DNA from: Archangium lipolyticum
GTDB taxonomy: Bacteria > Myxococcota > Myxococcia > Myxococcales > Myxococcaceae
Assembly (NCBI RefSeq): GCF_024623785.1
Contig: NZ_JANKBZ010000003.1
Coordinates: forward strand, 434,001 to 498,000
DNA: 64,000 nucleotides
Reading direction: 5' to 3'
Shown here: piece after piece, positions 49,938-58,700 of the stretch
How positions within the stretch are numbered: the stretch's first letter is position 1
Layout of the letters: the number at the start of each line of letters is the position of its first letter
Position numbers and translations under genes: made by a program
The notes under the pieces: model-generated
The model's database searches: none
The model's input: only the letters and a program-made list of their open reading frames with translations
What the model was told of the DNA's origin: nothing

Positions 49938-51173
49938 TCACCAGGTGACGGGCAGCGAGGCCAGTCCGCGGTACACCAGCCCATGCCGGCGCCAGACGGG
50001 CTCGGCCGCCACGCGGAGACCCGGCATGCGCCGGAAGAGCTCTCCGAAGGCCCGCTCCGCCTCCATGCGCGAGAGGTTGGCTCCCACGCAGTAGTGGGCG
50101 CCACCACCGAAGGCCAGGTGCTGCTTCGCGTTGGCCCGGCCCACGTCCAGGCGGTCCGGCTCCGAGAACACCCGGGGATCCCGGTTGGCCGCCGCGAAGT
50201 TGATGTAGACGAGCTGGCCCTTGCGCATCCGCTGGCCACCCATCTCCACGTCCTCCGTCAGCAACCGGTGCATGATCTGCACGGGGCTCTGGAAGCGCAG
50301 CAACTCCTCGATGGCATTGGTCAGCAACTCGGGCGACTCCTGGATGCGGCGCAGCTCGGCCGGGTGCTCCAGGAGCGCGAGCATGCTCGTACCGAGCATG
50401 TCCAGCGTGGTGAGGTGGCCGGCGGCGATCAGCATCACCGCCTGGACCACGAGCTCCTCGGCGGTGATGCGGCCCTCGCTCTCGCCCCCGATGAGGTAGC
50501 TGAGCATGTCCTCGCCGGGCTCGCTGCGGCGCTTGTCGATCAGATCCTGCAGGTAGGCACCGAAGTCCCGGGCGCCCGCCTCCGCGCGCTGGGCGCCAGC
50601 GCGGTCCGAAACGCCCTGGCTGAAGAAGAGTGTCAGATCCTCGGTCCACTGCTTGAAGCGGTGCCGGTCCTGCACGGGCACACCGAACATGCGAGCGATG
50701 ACGATGGCCGGCAGCGGCTCGGCGAAGTCCTTCTGATAATCCATGCTGCCCCGGGCCAGCGCCTCGGCCACGAGCTGGTCCACCGTGTCGCGCACCAGGG
50801 AGTGATAGGCCTCGAGCGCGCGAGGCGTGAAGGCCCGGTTGGCATGGCTGCGCAGGCGGACGTGCGCGGCCCCGTCCTGGAAGATGATCCCCAAGGTGTT
50901 GAGGCGGAAGGAGAACGGCATGTCGTCCGGTCTGACATCCGGCGCCTGCGCCGCCACCAGGTGCGCCATGCGCGCGGCCGAGAAGCGCGCCCCGTCTCGC
51001 AGCGCCGTCACGCAGTCCGCGTAACGGGAGATCATCCAGCCCTGCAATGGCTCACACCAATAGACGGGATCCGCCTCACGCATCTCATTGTAGAGACGGA
51101 ACGGATTGTCGAACATTCCCGGGTCGAAGAGATTGTAATGACGGGGAGACGATGCACTCGCGGCCAATGTCAT
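49938..51173 (-). CDS. Cytochrome P450 (class I bacterial type)
   Basis: 411 residues from the ATG with AAGGAG 7 nt upstream. Haem-binding loop FGGGAHYCVGANLSRME with the axial Cys, I-helix oxygen-activation motif AAGHLTTLD, and K-helix ExxR in AIEELLRFQSP. Domain layout fits soluble bacterial class I P450s needing ferredoxin and reductase. No redox partner is adjacent. Divergent from a second P450 in another clan. Substrate unknown; these enzymes often tailor secondary metabolites, fatty acids or terpenes. Confidence 0.95.
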   Translation of the reverse strand: MTLAASASSPRHYNLFDPGMFDNPFRLYNEMREADPVYWCEPLQGWMISRYADCVTALRDGARFSAARMAHLVAAQAPDVRPDDMPFSFRLNTLGIIFQDGAAHVRLRSHANRAFTPRALEAYHSLVRDTVDQLVAEALARGSMDYQKDFAEPLPAIVIARMFGVPVQDRHRFKQWTEDLTLFFSQGVSDRAGAQRAEAGARDFGAYLQDLIDKRRSEPGEDMLSYLIGGESEGRITAEELVVQAVMLIAAGHLTTLDMLGTSMLALLEHPAELRRIQESPELLTNAIEELLRFQSPVQIMHRLLTEDVEMGGQRMRKGQLVYINFAAANRDPRVFSEPDRLDVGRANAKQHLAFGGGAHYCVGANLSRMEAERAFGELFRRMPGLRVAAEPVWRRHGLVYRGLASLPVTW

Positions 51174-51326
51174 GAAGCGCTCCTTCGCGAACAGCCTGGC
51201 GAGTGAAAGTATCACGAGCCTCCATTCCCATGGGATGGGGGGCCCGGAGCTGAAGACCAGACTGAGGGTATGGGTCTATGCTCTCTTCGTCCAACCAGGA
51301 GAGCACGCTTGCACCATGCCGCCGAC

Positions 51327-52670
51327 ATGCAGACACCACCCCGCGTCCCAGGCCTCCCTCTGCTGGGGACCCTGCCGGAGCTGCTGATCCGGAAGCTCGA
51401 TTACGTCTCCGAGCTGCGCGAGCGGCACGGAGACATCTTCACGCTCGACCTGAAGGTCGGTGAGGTGGTGTTGCTCTGCCACCCGCGCCACGCCCAGCAC
51501 GTCTTCGTGGACCGGGCGCGCAGCTACGGCAAGAGCGGTCCCGTGTTCGACTCCCTGCGCACCCTGCTGGGCAACGGGCTGGCCATGAGCGAGGGGGACT
51601 TCTGGATGCGCCAGCGGAGGATGATGCAGCCGGCCTTCCATCACCAGCGTCTCGCGGCCCTGACGCAGAAGATGGTGGAGGCCATCGACGAGTGCCTGGC
51701 GGGCTGGGAGGCCGCCGCCGCGCGGGGCGAGCCCTTCGACATCGCCCGGGCCTTCAACCGCGTGACGATGAACGTGATGGTGCGCACCATGTTCGGCACG
51801 GGGCTGGAGCCCGGCGAGACGGAGCGCGTGGCGAGCGCGCTCGTCTACGTCATCGACTTCATCCTGCTCGGCTTCGCGACCCAGGCCCTGCCCGCCTGGG
51901 TGCCCGTGCCCGGCCGCGCCCGCTACCGGGAGGCCTTGCGCACCATCGACGAAACGGTGTTCAGCGTCATCGAGCGGGCGCGCCGGAACACGGACGGAGA
52001 GGCCACCCTGCTCTCCCTGCTGCTGGACATGGTGGACGAGGAGTCCGGCGAGCGGATGAACCAGCGGGAGCTGCGCGACGAGGCGGTGACGCTCTTCCTC
52101 GCCGGCTACGAGACGACGTCGGTGGCCATGGCCTGGGCCATCCACTCCCTCACCCAGCAGCCGCACCTCTTCCAGCGGCTCCAGGCCGAGGTGGAGCGCG
52201 CGGTGGGCACGCGCGTGCCCGGGTTCGCGGACCTGACGCCGCTCGCCTGGTGCCGCAACGTGGCGCAGGAGGCGCTGCGGCTCTACCCGCCGGTGTTCTG
52301 GCTGGCACGTAAGACCGTGGAGGAGGACGTCATCGATGGCTTCCGCATCCCCGCCGGCACGTCCATGGGCCTGATGCTGCACCACATCCACCGCCACCCG
52401 GAGGCATGGGAGGCACCGGAGCGCTTCGACCCGGACCGCTTCACGCCGGAGCGCTCGGCGGGCCGCCACAAACACGCCTGGGTGCCCTTCGGCGCGGGCC
52501 AGCGGCAGTGCATCGGCAAGGAGTTCGCGCTGATGGAGGCGCAGCTCATCCTCACCCGCCTCGCGCAGCGCTTCCACGTGGAAGCAGTGCCCGGCCGCGT
52601 GGCCGAGCTCCTGCTCAGCACCACCCTGCGCGCGAAGTCAGGCGTCTGGGTGAAGCTCACCCGGCGCTGA
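51327..52670 (+). CDS. Cytochrome P450 (CYP102/CYP4-like clan)
   Basis: 447 residues from ATG (MQTPPRVPGLPLLG), with a Pro-rich start of the membrane/fatty-acid P450 type. I-helix LFLAGYETTSVAMAW (AGxxTT), ExxR in EALRLYPPVFW, PERF motif DPDRFTPERS and haem loop FGAGQRQCIGKEFALMEA. Resembles the CYP102/CYP3-CYP4-like clan of fatty acid or terpene hydroxylases more than its divergent partner. No reductase domain fused. The two P450s share a 153-bp divergent promoter region, so they may be co-regulated. Convergent with the Kelch lipoprotein 15 nt away. Confidence 0.95.
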   Translation: MQTPPRVPGLPLLGTLPELLIRKLDYVSELRERHGDIFTLDLKVGEVVLLCHPRHAQHVFVDRARSYGKSGPVFDSLRTLLGNGLAMSEGDFWMRQRRMMQPAFHHQRLAALTQKMVEAIDECLAGWEAAAARGEPFDIARAFNRVTMNVMVRTMFGTGLEPGETERVASALVYVIDFILLGFATQALPAWVPVPGRARYREALRTIDETVFSVIERARRNTDGEATLLSLLLDMVDEESGERMNQRELRDEAVTLFLAGYETTSVAMAWAIHSLTQQPHLFQRLQAEVERAVGTRVPGFADLTPLAWCRNVAQEALRLYPPVFWLARKTVEEDVIDGFRIPAGTSMGLMLHHIHRHPEAWEAPERFDPDRFTPERSAGRHKHAWVPFGAGQRQCIGKEFALMEAQLILTRLAQRFHVEAVPGRVAELLLSTTLRAKSGVWVKLTRR

Positions 52671-52684
52671 GGCCCCTGTCACCG

Positions 52685-53821
52685 TCAGCGGCGGTAGCGC
52701 TCCACTCCCGCGTGCACCCCATCGTAGTCCTGGCCACCTGTCACCAACACCTCTCCGGTGTGGAGCCGCGTCGCGGTATGGAAGGTGTGGGCCCGGCTCA
52801 CGGAGCCCGCGGGAAGCCAGGCATTGCTCACGGGGTCGTACAGTTCCGCGCGCGACTCATAGTCCAAGTCGCCGACGCCGCCCGTCACCAGGATCTCTCC
52901 CGAGTAGAGCTGGGTGGCGAGATGACCCACGCGCGGCACGTTCATGGGGGGCAGCGCGGACCACCTCTTGTTGTACGGGTCGTACAACTCCGCGGAGCCG
53001 TCCGCGTAGCCCTCTACCCCGCCAGCGACGAGCACCTTGCCCGAGTACAGCATGGTGGCGGAGTGGCCCATGCGCGGCGCCAACATGGAGCCCAGCCGCG
53101 TCCACCTGCCCGTGCGAGGGTCGTACAGCTCCGCCGAGTTGAGCACGGAGCCCTGCGCGTTCCAACCGCCCGTCACCAGCACCTCACCCGTGTAGAGCAG
53201 CGTGGCCATGTGCTCCGCGCGCGGCACGTTCATGGCGCCCGTCTTGCTCCACGTGCCCGTGCTCGGATCGTACAGCTCCGCGCTCGCCAGGATGCCACTG
53301 CCGCTGAACCCCCCCGTCACCAGCACATGGCCCGACTCGAGCCGCGTCATGGTGTGGAAGAGGCGTGGCTCGTTCATGGAGCCCGTCCAGCTCCACGTGC
53401 CCGTCCGTGGATCATACGACTCGGCGGTCGCGGTCCATCCCTGGGGGGAGTAGCCTCCGGCCACGAGCACCTCGCCCGAGCCGAGCTCCACCGCGGTGTG
53501 GCCCCAGCGCGCGAGGCCCAGAGAGCCCGTGGGATACCAGGAGTCCGCGTAGGGGTTGTACAGCTCCGCCTCCTGGAGGGCGTACTGGTCGTCGTTGTTG
53601 CCACCCGCCACGAGCACCTCGCCCGAGCCCAGCACGGTGGCGGTATGGAGCTGGCGCGCCATCTCCATCGAGGAGTTGATGAACCACGGCGACGCCCCCT
53701 CGAGGGCGGCGCCGCGCGGCTCCCGCGGGGAAACTGGCGACTGGCCGGGAGCCTCCTCCCCGCAGCCTGCGGCGACGAATACACTCATCATCAGCAATAC
53801 GGACAACTTGAACGTCTTCAT
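52685..53821 (-). CDS. Kelch-repeat lipoprotein
   Basis: 378 residues from an ATG with GGAGAAG upstream. Lipobox VAAGC (Cys about 20). Seven Kelch-type blades (for example SGEVLVAGGNND, AELYDPSTGTWSKTGAMNVP, YSGKVLVAGGVE) form a full propeller. Paralogue of the gene at 35052-36170 with the same organisation. Presumed outer-surface propeller of unknown ligand. An interrupted palindrome sits 23 nt upstream of the start codon. Confidence 0.9.
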   Translation of the reverse strand: MKTFKLSVLLMMSVFVAAGCGEEAPGQSPVSPREPRGAALEGASPWFINSSMEMARQLHTATVLGSGEVLVAGGNNDDQYALQEAELYNPYADSWYPTGSLGLARWGHTAVELGSGEVLVAGGYSPQGWTATAESYDPRTGTWSWTGSMNEPRLFHTMTRLESGHVLVTGGFSGSGILASAELYDPSTGTWSKTGAMNVPRAEHMATLLYTGEVLVTGGWNAQGSVLNSAELYDPRTGRWTRLGSMLAPRMGHSATMLYSGKVLVAGGVEGYADGSAELYDPYNKRWSALPPMNVPRVGHLATQLYSGEILVTGGVGDLDYESRAELYDPVSNAWLPAGSVSRAHTFHTATRLHTGEVLVTGGQDYDGVHAGVERYRR

Positions 53822-53843
53822 GTCACTTCTCCGGGTAGGGGGG

Positions 53844-53868
53844 GCGCCCGTGGAATTTCCACGAGCGC
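53844..53868 (-). promoter_or_regulatory. 25-bp interrupted palindrome in Kelch gene leader
   Basis: GCGC-C-CGTGGAA-T-TTCCACG-A-GCGC, symmetrical over 25 bp with two mismatched positions and a single central base. It lies just upstream of the ribosome site of the Kelch lipoprotein gene. It could be an operator or, as RNA, a leader hairpin; no regulator gene is adjacent. Confidence 0.5.
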
Positions 53869-54134
53869 ACAGGAGAAGTAGGAATCGCCGTTCATCGGAC
53901 AAGCTGTAGGACCTGATTATTTTTCGCGTGACGGCGTGTCTGTCTTCCACCGTGACGAGGCTCGTACCCTGGAGCGGAAAGACGACTCACACGGCCCCTT
54001 ACATTCGCATCCACGTCTACCGGGGCAGGCCCGTCGCCCGGCCGCCCGACCCGGAGGGACTGCTTGCGACGGGCTGCCACGTGGCACACCTCTGACGCAC
54101 GACGTCGAACCGAAGCGTGAGGCCATCCATCTTG
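53869..54134. other. Intergenic region between Kelch and aldehyde dehydrogenase genes
   Basis: With the palindrome this forms a gap of about 310 bp between divergent genes. It has a short A/T-rich stretch (ATTATTTTTC, near 53918-53927) that is a plausible promoter location for the Kelch gene. No convincing small gene or RNA was seen. Confidence 0.4.
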
Positions 54135-55706
54135 ATGGCGCCGCTTCCTGCGAGGTGCCCTGTGTCCAAGGTCTTGATTGCTTCCGCTCAATGGAACCTC
54201 CTCCTGTCACGCGTGCGTGCTCTCGCACCCGAGGCCTTCGACAGCCAGGGCCGGGTGCTCAACCTGGTTGCACGCGAATGGGGCTATCCGGGTCACGGAA
54301 AGCCCTACCTCTCTCCGGTGGATGGCTCCCAGCTGGCCTCGCTGCCCATGCTCGACCTGGCGACCGCCACGTACGCGGTGACCTCCGCGGCCGCCGAGGC
54401 CGAGGAATGGGCCCGGGTGGACCTCGACACGCGCAAGGAGCGGGTCAGCGCCTGCCTGGACCTCCTGCGCGAGAACCACGAGCTGCTCGCATTTCTCCTC
54501 ACCTGGGAAATTGGTAAGCCCGTGCCGCAATCGCGGCTCAGCGTGGAGCGGTGCATCTCCGGCGTGAAGTGGTACGTGGAGAACATCGACTCCATGCTGG
54601 AGGGCCGTGGACCGCTGGGGCTCATCTCCAATATTGCTTCGTGGAACTACCCCATGTCGGTGCTGATGCATGCCGTGCTGGTGCAGGTGCTCGCCGGCAA
54701 TGCCGTCATCGCCAAGTCTCCCACCGATGGAGGGCTGCTGACGCTCACCCTCTCGATGGCCTTCGCGCGCCGCTGCGGGCTCCCGGTGTCACTGGTGAGC
54801 GGCTCTGGAGGAAAGCTCAGCGAGGCCCTGGTGAGGAACCCGCACATCGCGTGCCTGTCCTTCGTTGGCGGCAAGGCCAACGGGCGCGACATCGCCGCGA
54901 GCCTCTATGACCGCAAGAAGCGGTACATGCTGGAGATGGAGGGGGTCAACACCTACGGCCTCTGGCGCTTCAGCGATTGGAACGGGCTGGCGAAGCAACT
55001 CAAGAAGGGCTTCGAGTATGGAAAGCAGCGCTGCACGGCCTACCCGCGGTTCGTGGTGGAACGCGGCCTGGTGCCCCACTTCCTCGAGATGTACCTGCCC
55101 CTGCTCGCGTCGCTGAAGGTGGGCCACCCGTTGCTGGGGGACAAACCGGAGGCGGCGCCCCCCGCGGTCGATTTCGGACCCCTCATCAACAGCCAGAAGG
55201 TCGAGGAGTTGCACGGCATGATGAGTGAGGCCGAATCCAAGGGAGCCATCCCCCTGTACAAGTGCCGGCTGGAGTCGGACATGTTCCTGCCGGGCCAGGA
55301 CGTGTCGGCCTACCTCGGGCCCTGCGCCTTCCTCCACGTGCCGAGGAACTGCCGCCTCTACCACAACGAGCCGTTCGGCCCGGTGGACTCCATCGTGGTC
55401 GTGGACACGGAGGAGGAGCTCATCACGGAGATGAACGTCTCCAACGGTGCGCTCGTGGCCTCCATCGCCTGTGATGAGCCCGGGACGGCCCGGCGCATCG
55501 CCTCCGAGCTGCGCGCCTTCAAGGTGGGCATCAACGCCGTGCGCTCGCGCGGAGACCGGGAGGAGACCTTTGGTGGCATCGGCCAGTCCTGGCAGGGCTG
55601 CTTCGTGGGAGGCACCTACCTGGTGCAGGCCGTGACCCAGGGCCCCCCTGGCGAGCGGCTCTTCGGCAACTTCCCCGACTACACCCTGCTGCCGGAGAAG
55701 CGTTAG
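54135..55706 (+). CDS. Aldehyde dehydrogenase family protein
   Basis: 523 residues from ATG (MAPLPARCPV); a GTG 9 codons later is possible. NAD-binding and catalytic landmarks of the ALDH superfamily: SNIASWNYPMSVLMHAVLVQ, GNAVIAKSPTDGG, SFVGGKANGRDIA, active-site Cys in YGKQRCTAYPRFV and HNEPFGPVDSIVVVDTEEEL. The usual ELGG is altered to EMEGVN, but the Glu is retained. About 40 extra N-terminal residues precede the core. Probably oxidises an aldehyde with NAD(P)+; substrate unknown. Its stop lies 12 nt from the convergent kinase stop. Confidence 0.88.
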   Translation: MAPLPARCPVSKVLIASAQWNLLLSRVRALAPEAFDSQGRVLNLVAREWGYPGHGKPYLSPVDGSQLASLPMLDLATATYAVTSAAAEAEEWARVDLDTRKERVSACLDLLRENHELLAFLLTWEIGKPVPQSRLSVERCISGVKWYVENIDSMLEGRGPLGLISNIASWNYPMSVLMHAVLVQVLAGNAVIAKSPTDGGLLTLTLSMAFARRCGLPVSLVSGSGGKLSEALVRNPHIACLSFVGGKANGRDIAASLYDRKKRYMLEMEGVNTYGLWRFSDWNGLAKQLKKGFEYGKQRCTAYPRFVVERGLVPHFLEMYLPLLASLKVGHPLLGDKPEAAPPAVDFGPLINSQKVEELHGMMSEAESKGAIPLYKCRLESDMFLPGQDVSAYLGPCAFLHVPRNCRLYHNEPFGPVDSIVVVDTEEELITEMNVSNGALVASIACDEPGTARRIASELRAFKVGINAVRSRGDREETFGGIGQSWQGCFVGGTYLVQAVTQGPPGERLFGNFPDYTLLPEKR

Positions 55707-55718
55707 GAGCCCCCTGGC

Positions 55719-58700
55719 TCATACCGTGTCTGGAGTGAGGGGAATCTCCAGGGTGGCCGTGGCCCCCCGGTACGGCCCCTCGCTCTCGAGTGTCAGGCTT
55801 CCACCCAGCATCTGCGCCGCCAGCGCGCTCGAGTGCAGGCCGAAGCCGTGACCGTCCTTGCGGGTGGTGAAGCCGTGCGAGAAGAGCTTCGCCTGGACCT
55901 CCGGCTCGATGCCGATGCCATTGTCCACCACCTGGAGGCACGCATGCCCATTCCCGGCGGTGAGCCGCACGGTCATCCGCCGCTGTCCCTCGGGCATCCC
56001 ATCCAGGGCGAACCTGGCGTTGCTGATGAGGTTGATGAGGATTTGCAACACCTTGTGTTTGTCCAACCGCACCCGGGGGACGCGATCGATCTGGAGGGTG
56101 ACGTCGACGCCATGGCGCTTGAGCGCCTCCTGCTGGATGCGCAGGGCATCGTCGACGAGCTGCGCGAGGTCACACTCCTCCAGCAGGAGCGAGGTCTTCG
56201 CGTAGGTCTGCTGCACCTGGACGATGGCGCGGATGTGCTCGATGTGCCGGTTCATCGCCTCCAGGTTCTCCTGCAGGTCCGTCTGCTCGGTCAGGAGCTC
56301 ATCCGCGAGGGCGGAGAGGTATTCGATCAGCCGCTCGCCACGCGGATCCTTCGTGAAGAAGTCCGCCAGCTGCCCGCGGTGCTCCTCCAGCAACGTGGCC
56401 ACCTGTCTCACCCGGACGATCCGTGAGGCGCCCACGGCCTGACGGGTCATCTCCATGTTGACGACGGCGCTGGTGAGGACGTTGCCCACGTTGTGCAACA
56501 CGTTGGAGGCGATCTCCGTCATGCCCACCGCGCGCGCCGTCTCCACGAGCCGGACCTGGGTCTGCTTGAGCTCCTGCGTGCGCTCGTCCACCCGCCGCTC
56601 GAGCTCGTCCTTGGCATGACGCAGGGCGGTCTCGGCGCGCTGGACCTCGTCATAGAGCCGCGCGTTCTCGATGGAGATGGCGGCCTGGGAGGCGATGTGC
56701 CCGAGCAGCGTGAGACGGGACGGAGTGAAGGCCTCGGCGGCCAGGCGGTTCTCCAGGTACAGCACGCCGGCGAGCCCCTCCTTGCGCATCAGGGGCAGGC
56801 AGAGCACCGCGCGGGCCAGGCCCCGCTCGAGGTACGCATCGGACGAGAAGGAATGGGGCCGCGAGGCATCGCCGATGAGCACGTGCTCGCACGTGCGCCG
56901 CACGTAGGCGAGCAGGGTCAGGGGCAGGCACTCGGGGTGGGCCTCCTCTTCCGGGAACACCTGGACGCCATCCTCCGAGTCGTTGGAGATGGCGGCGATC
57001 CGGAGCGAGTTGCCATGCGGCAGCAGGAGGGCACCGCGCTGGGCGCCGGCGTTCTCGATGGCGACCTCCATCAACGTGGTCACCAGCCGCTCCAGGACGA
57101 TCTCTCCGGAGATGGCCTGCTGGGCCTTCACCACGGAGAGCGCGTCGAGCTGCGTCGAGCTCGTGTCGTGGGAGGTAGAGTCCAAGCCCTCCACCGAGGC
57201 CACGAGCAGGGGCCACCGCTCCTCCAGGTGCCGGACCTTTCCTTCGGCACCCCACTTCCGGTACGCATCGCGGGCCTCGCGGGCATACGGCAGGGCGATG
57301 GTGGGGACGCGCCGCTCGCGCCAGAACCGCGCCGCGAGCTCGGCGGCGAGGCCCGCGTTCTGGAGGAAGCCATGCTCGCGGGCGGCTTGGAGCGCCGCAT
57401 CGTAGGCGTACATCGCCTCGTCCTGCATGCCCAGGCAGCGGGCCAGCTCCGCCGAGACCAGCCGTTCGGCCGCGCGGAAGTTCTCGGGGCAGTGGCTCGC
57501 CCACTCCTCGAGCTGCGCGTGGTGCCGCCGCAGGGCCTCGAGGTACTCCCGCCGCGTCTCCGGGGTCGCGTCCTCGTAGCAGGCGGCCAGGGTCAGCGCG
57601 CTGTAGAGGTGGTAGTCGAACAGTTGGATGTGGCCGACCGAGGACCAGAGGATCTTCCCGGCTCTGACCAAGGCCTGGCGTGCCTCCTCGTACGCGCCGC
57701 TCATGAAGCGCGCCTGGAGCTTGAGGATCAAGTACCAGCACATCACGGTGGACACGGGGGCCGAGACCATGAGGGCCTCGAAGGACTCCTCCTGGAAATC
57801 CTCACCGCTCAACGAACCGAACGAGGGCGAGAGGCCGCGCAGCTGCTGCACGTAGCGCTGGGAGAAGACGATGACGTCCTGCGAGGCCTGGAGGCCGGCC
57901 TTGCGCACGAAGTCGAGGCGTGCGACCGACTCCTGGTAGACCTCTTCCAGCGAGTGCCCCAGGGCCAGCAGGTCGGTGACGGTGTGGTTGCAGCAATAGC
58001 AGGCGGTCTGGAAGTCACCGGCCGGGACCGCGTGCTGGAAGGCCTCGCGGATGAGCTCCACCGAAATGGAGAGGGGCCGCGTCCAGTGGTTGACCAGCTC
58101 CATGCCGTAGAGCGCCTTGCCCCTGGAGACGGAGAAGTCGTGGCACTCGACGATCGCACAGGCGAGCGATGCGAAAGCATGCCCCTCCCGGTACTTCTTG
58201 AAGCAATGTCCCTGCATCAGCCCGTACCAGGCATACCCGTTCACGGCGGACTCGGTGTTGCCGTGACGCAGGCACAGGAGGACCATCCGGGAGAGGTGGA
58301 GGATGAGCAGGTTGAGGTCGGTGAAGAGCGCTGGCGCGAACAGGGCGGAGAGGATGTTCATCGCCGCCTTCGTGTCCGGATCCGTCATCAGGGGCAGGTC
58401 GACGAGGCTCTCGATGGAGCGCTCCCCCATCAGGGCCCACACCTCCTCGTTGGCCGCCAACACCTCGTCCCATGAGGGATGGGGCGACATGGGCATGCCC
58501 AGCGCGGCCAGTCCATCCAACAGACAGGCGACGGCCTCCTCACTCTCGTTGGCGGCGACGTGGATGTCACCGCGCAAACAGGTGACCGCGGCGATCTCCG
58601 CGGGGGTACGAGCCCTGGGACGGAGTGTCAACGAGAGCTGGCGTGCCCCGGCCGGGTTGCCACTCATGAACTCGCTGATGGCCCGCTGGAGGTGCAGCTC

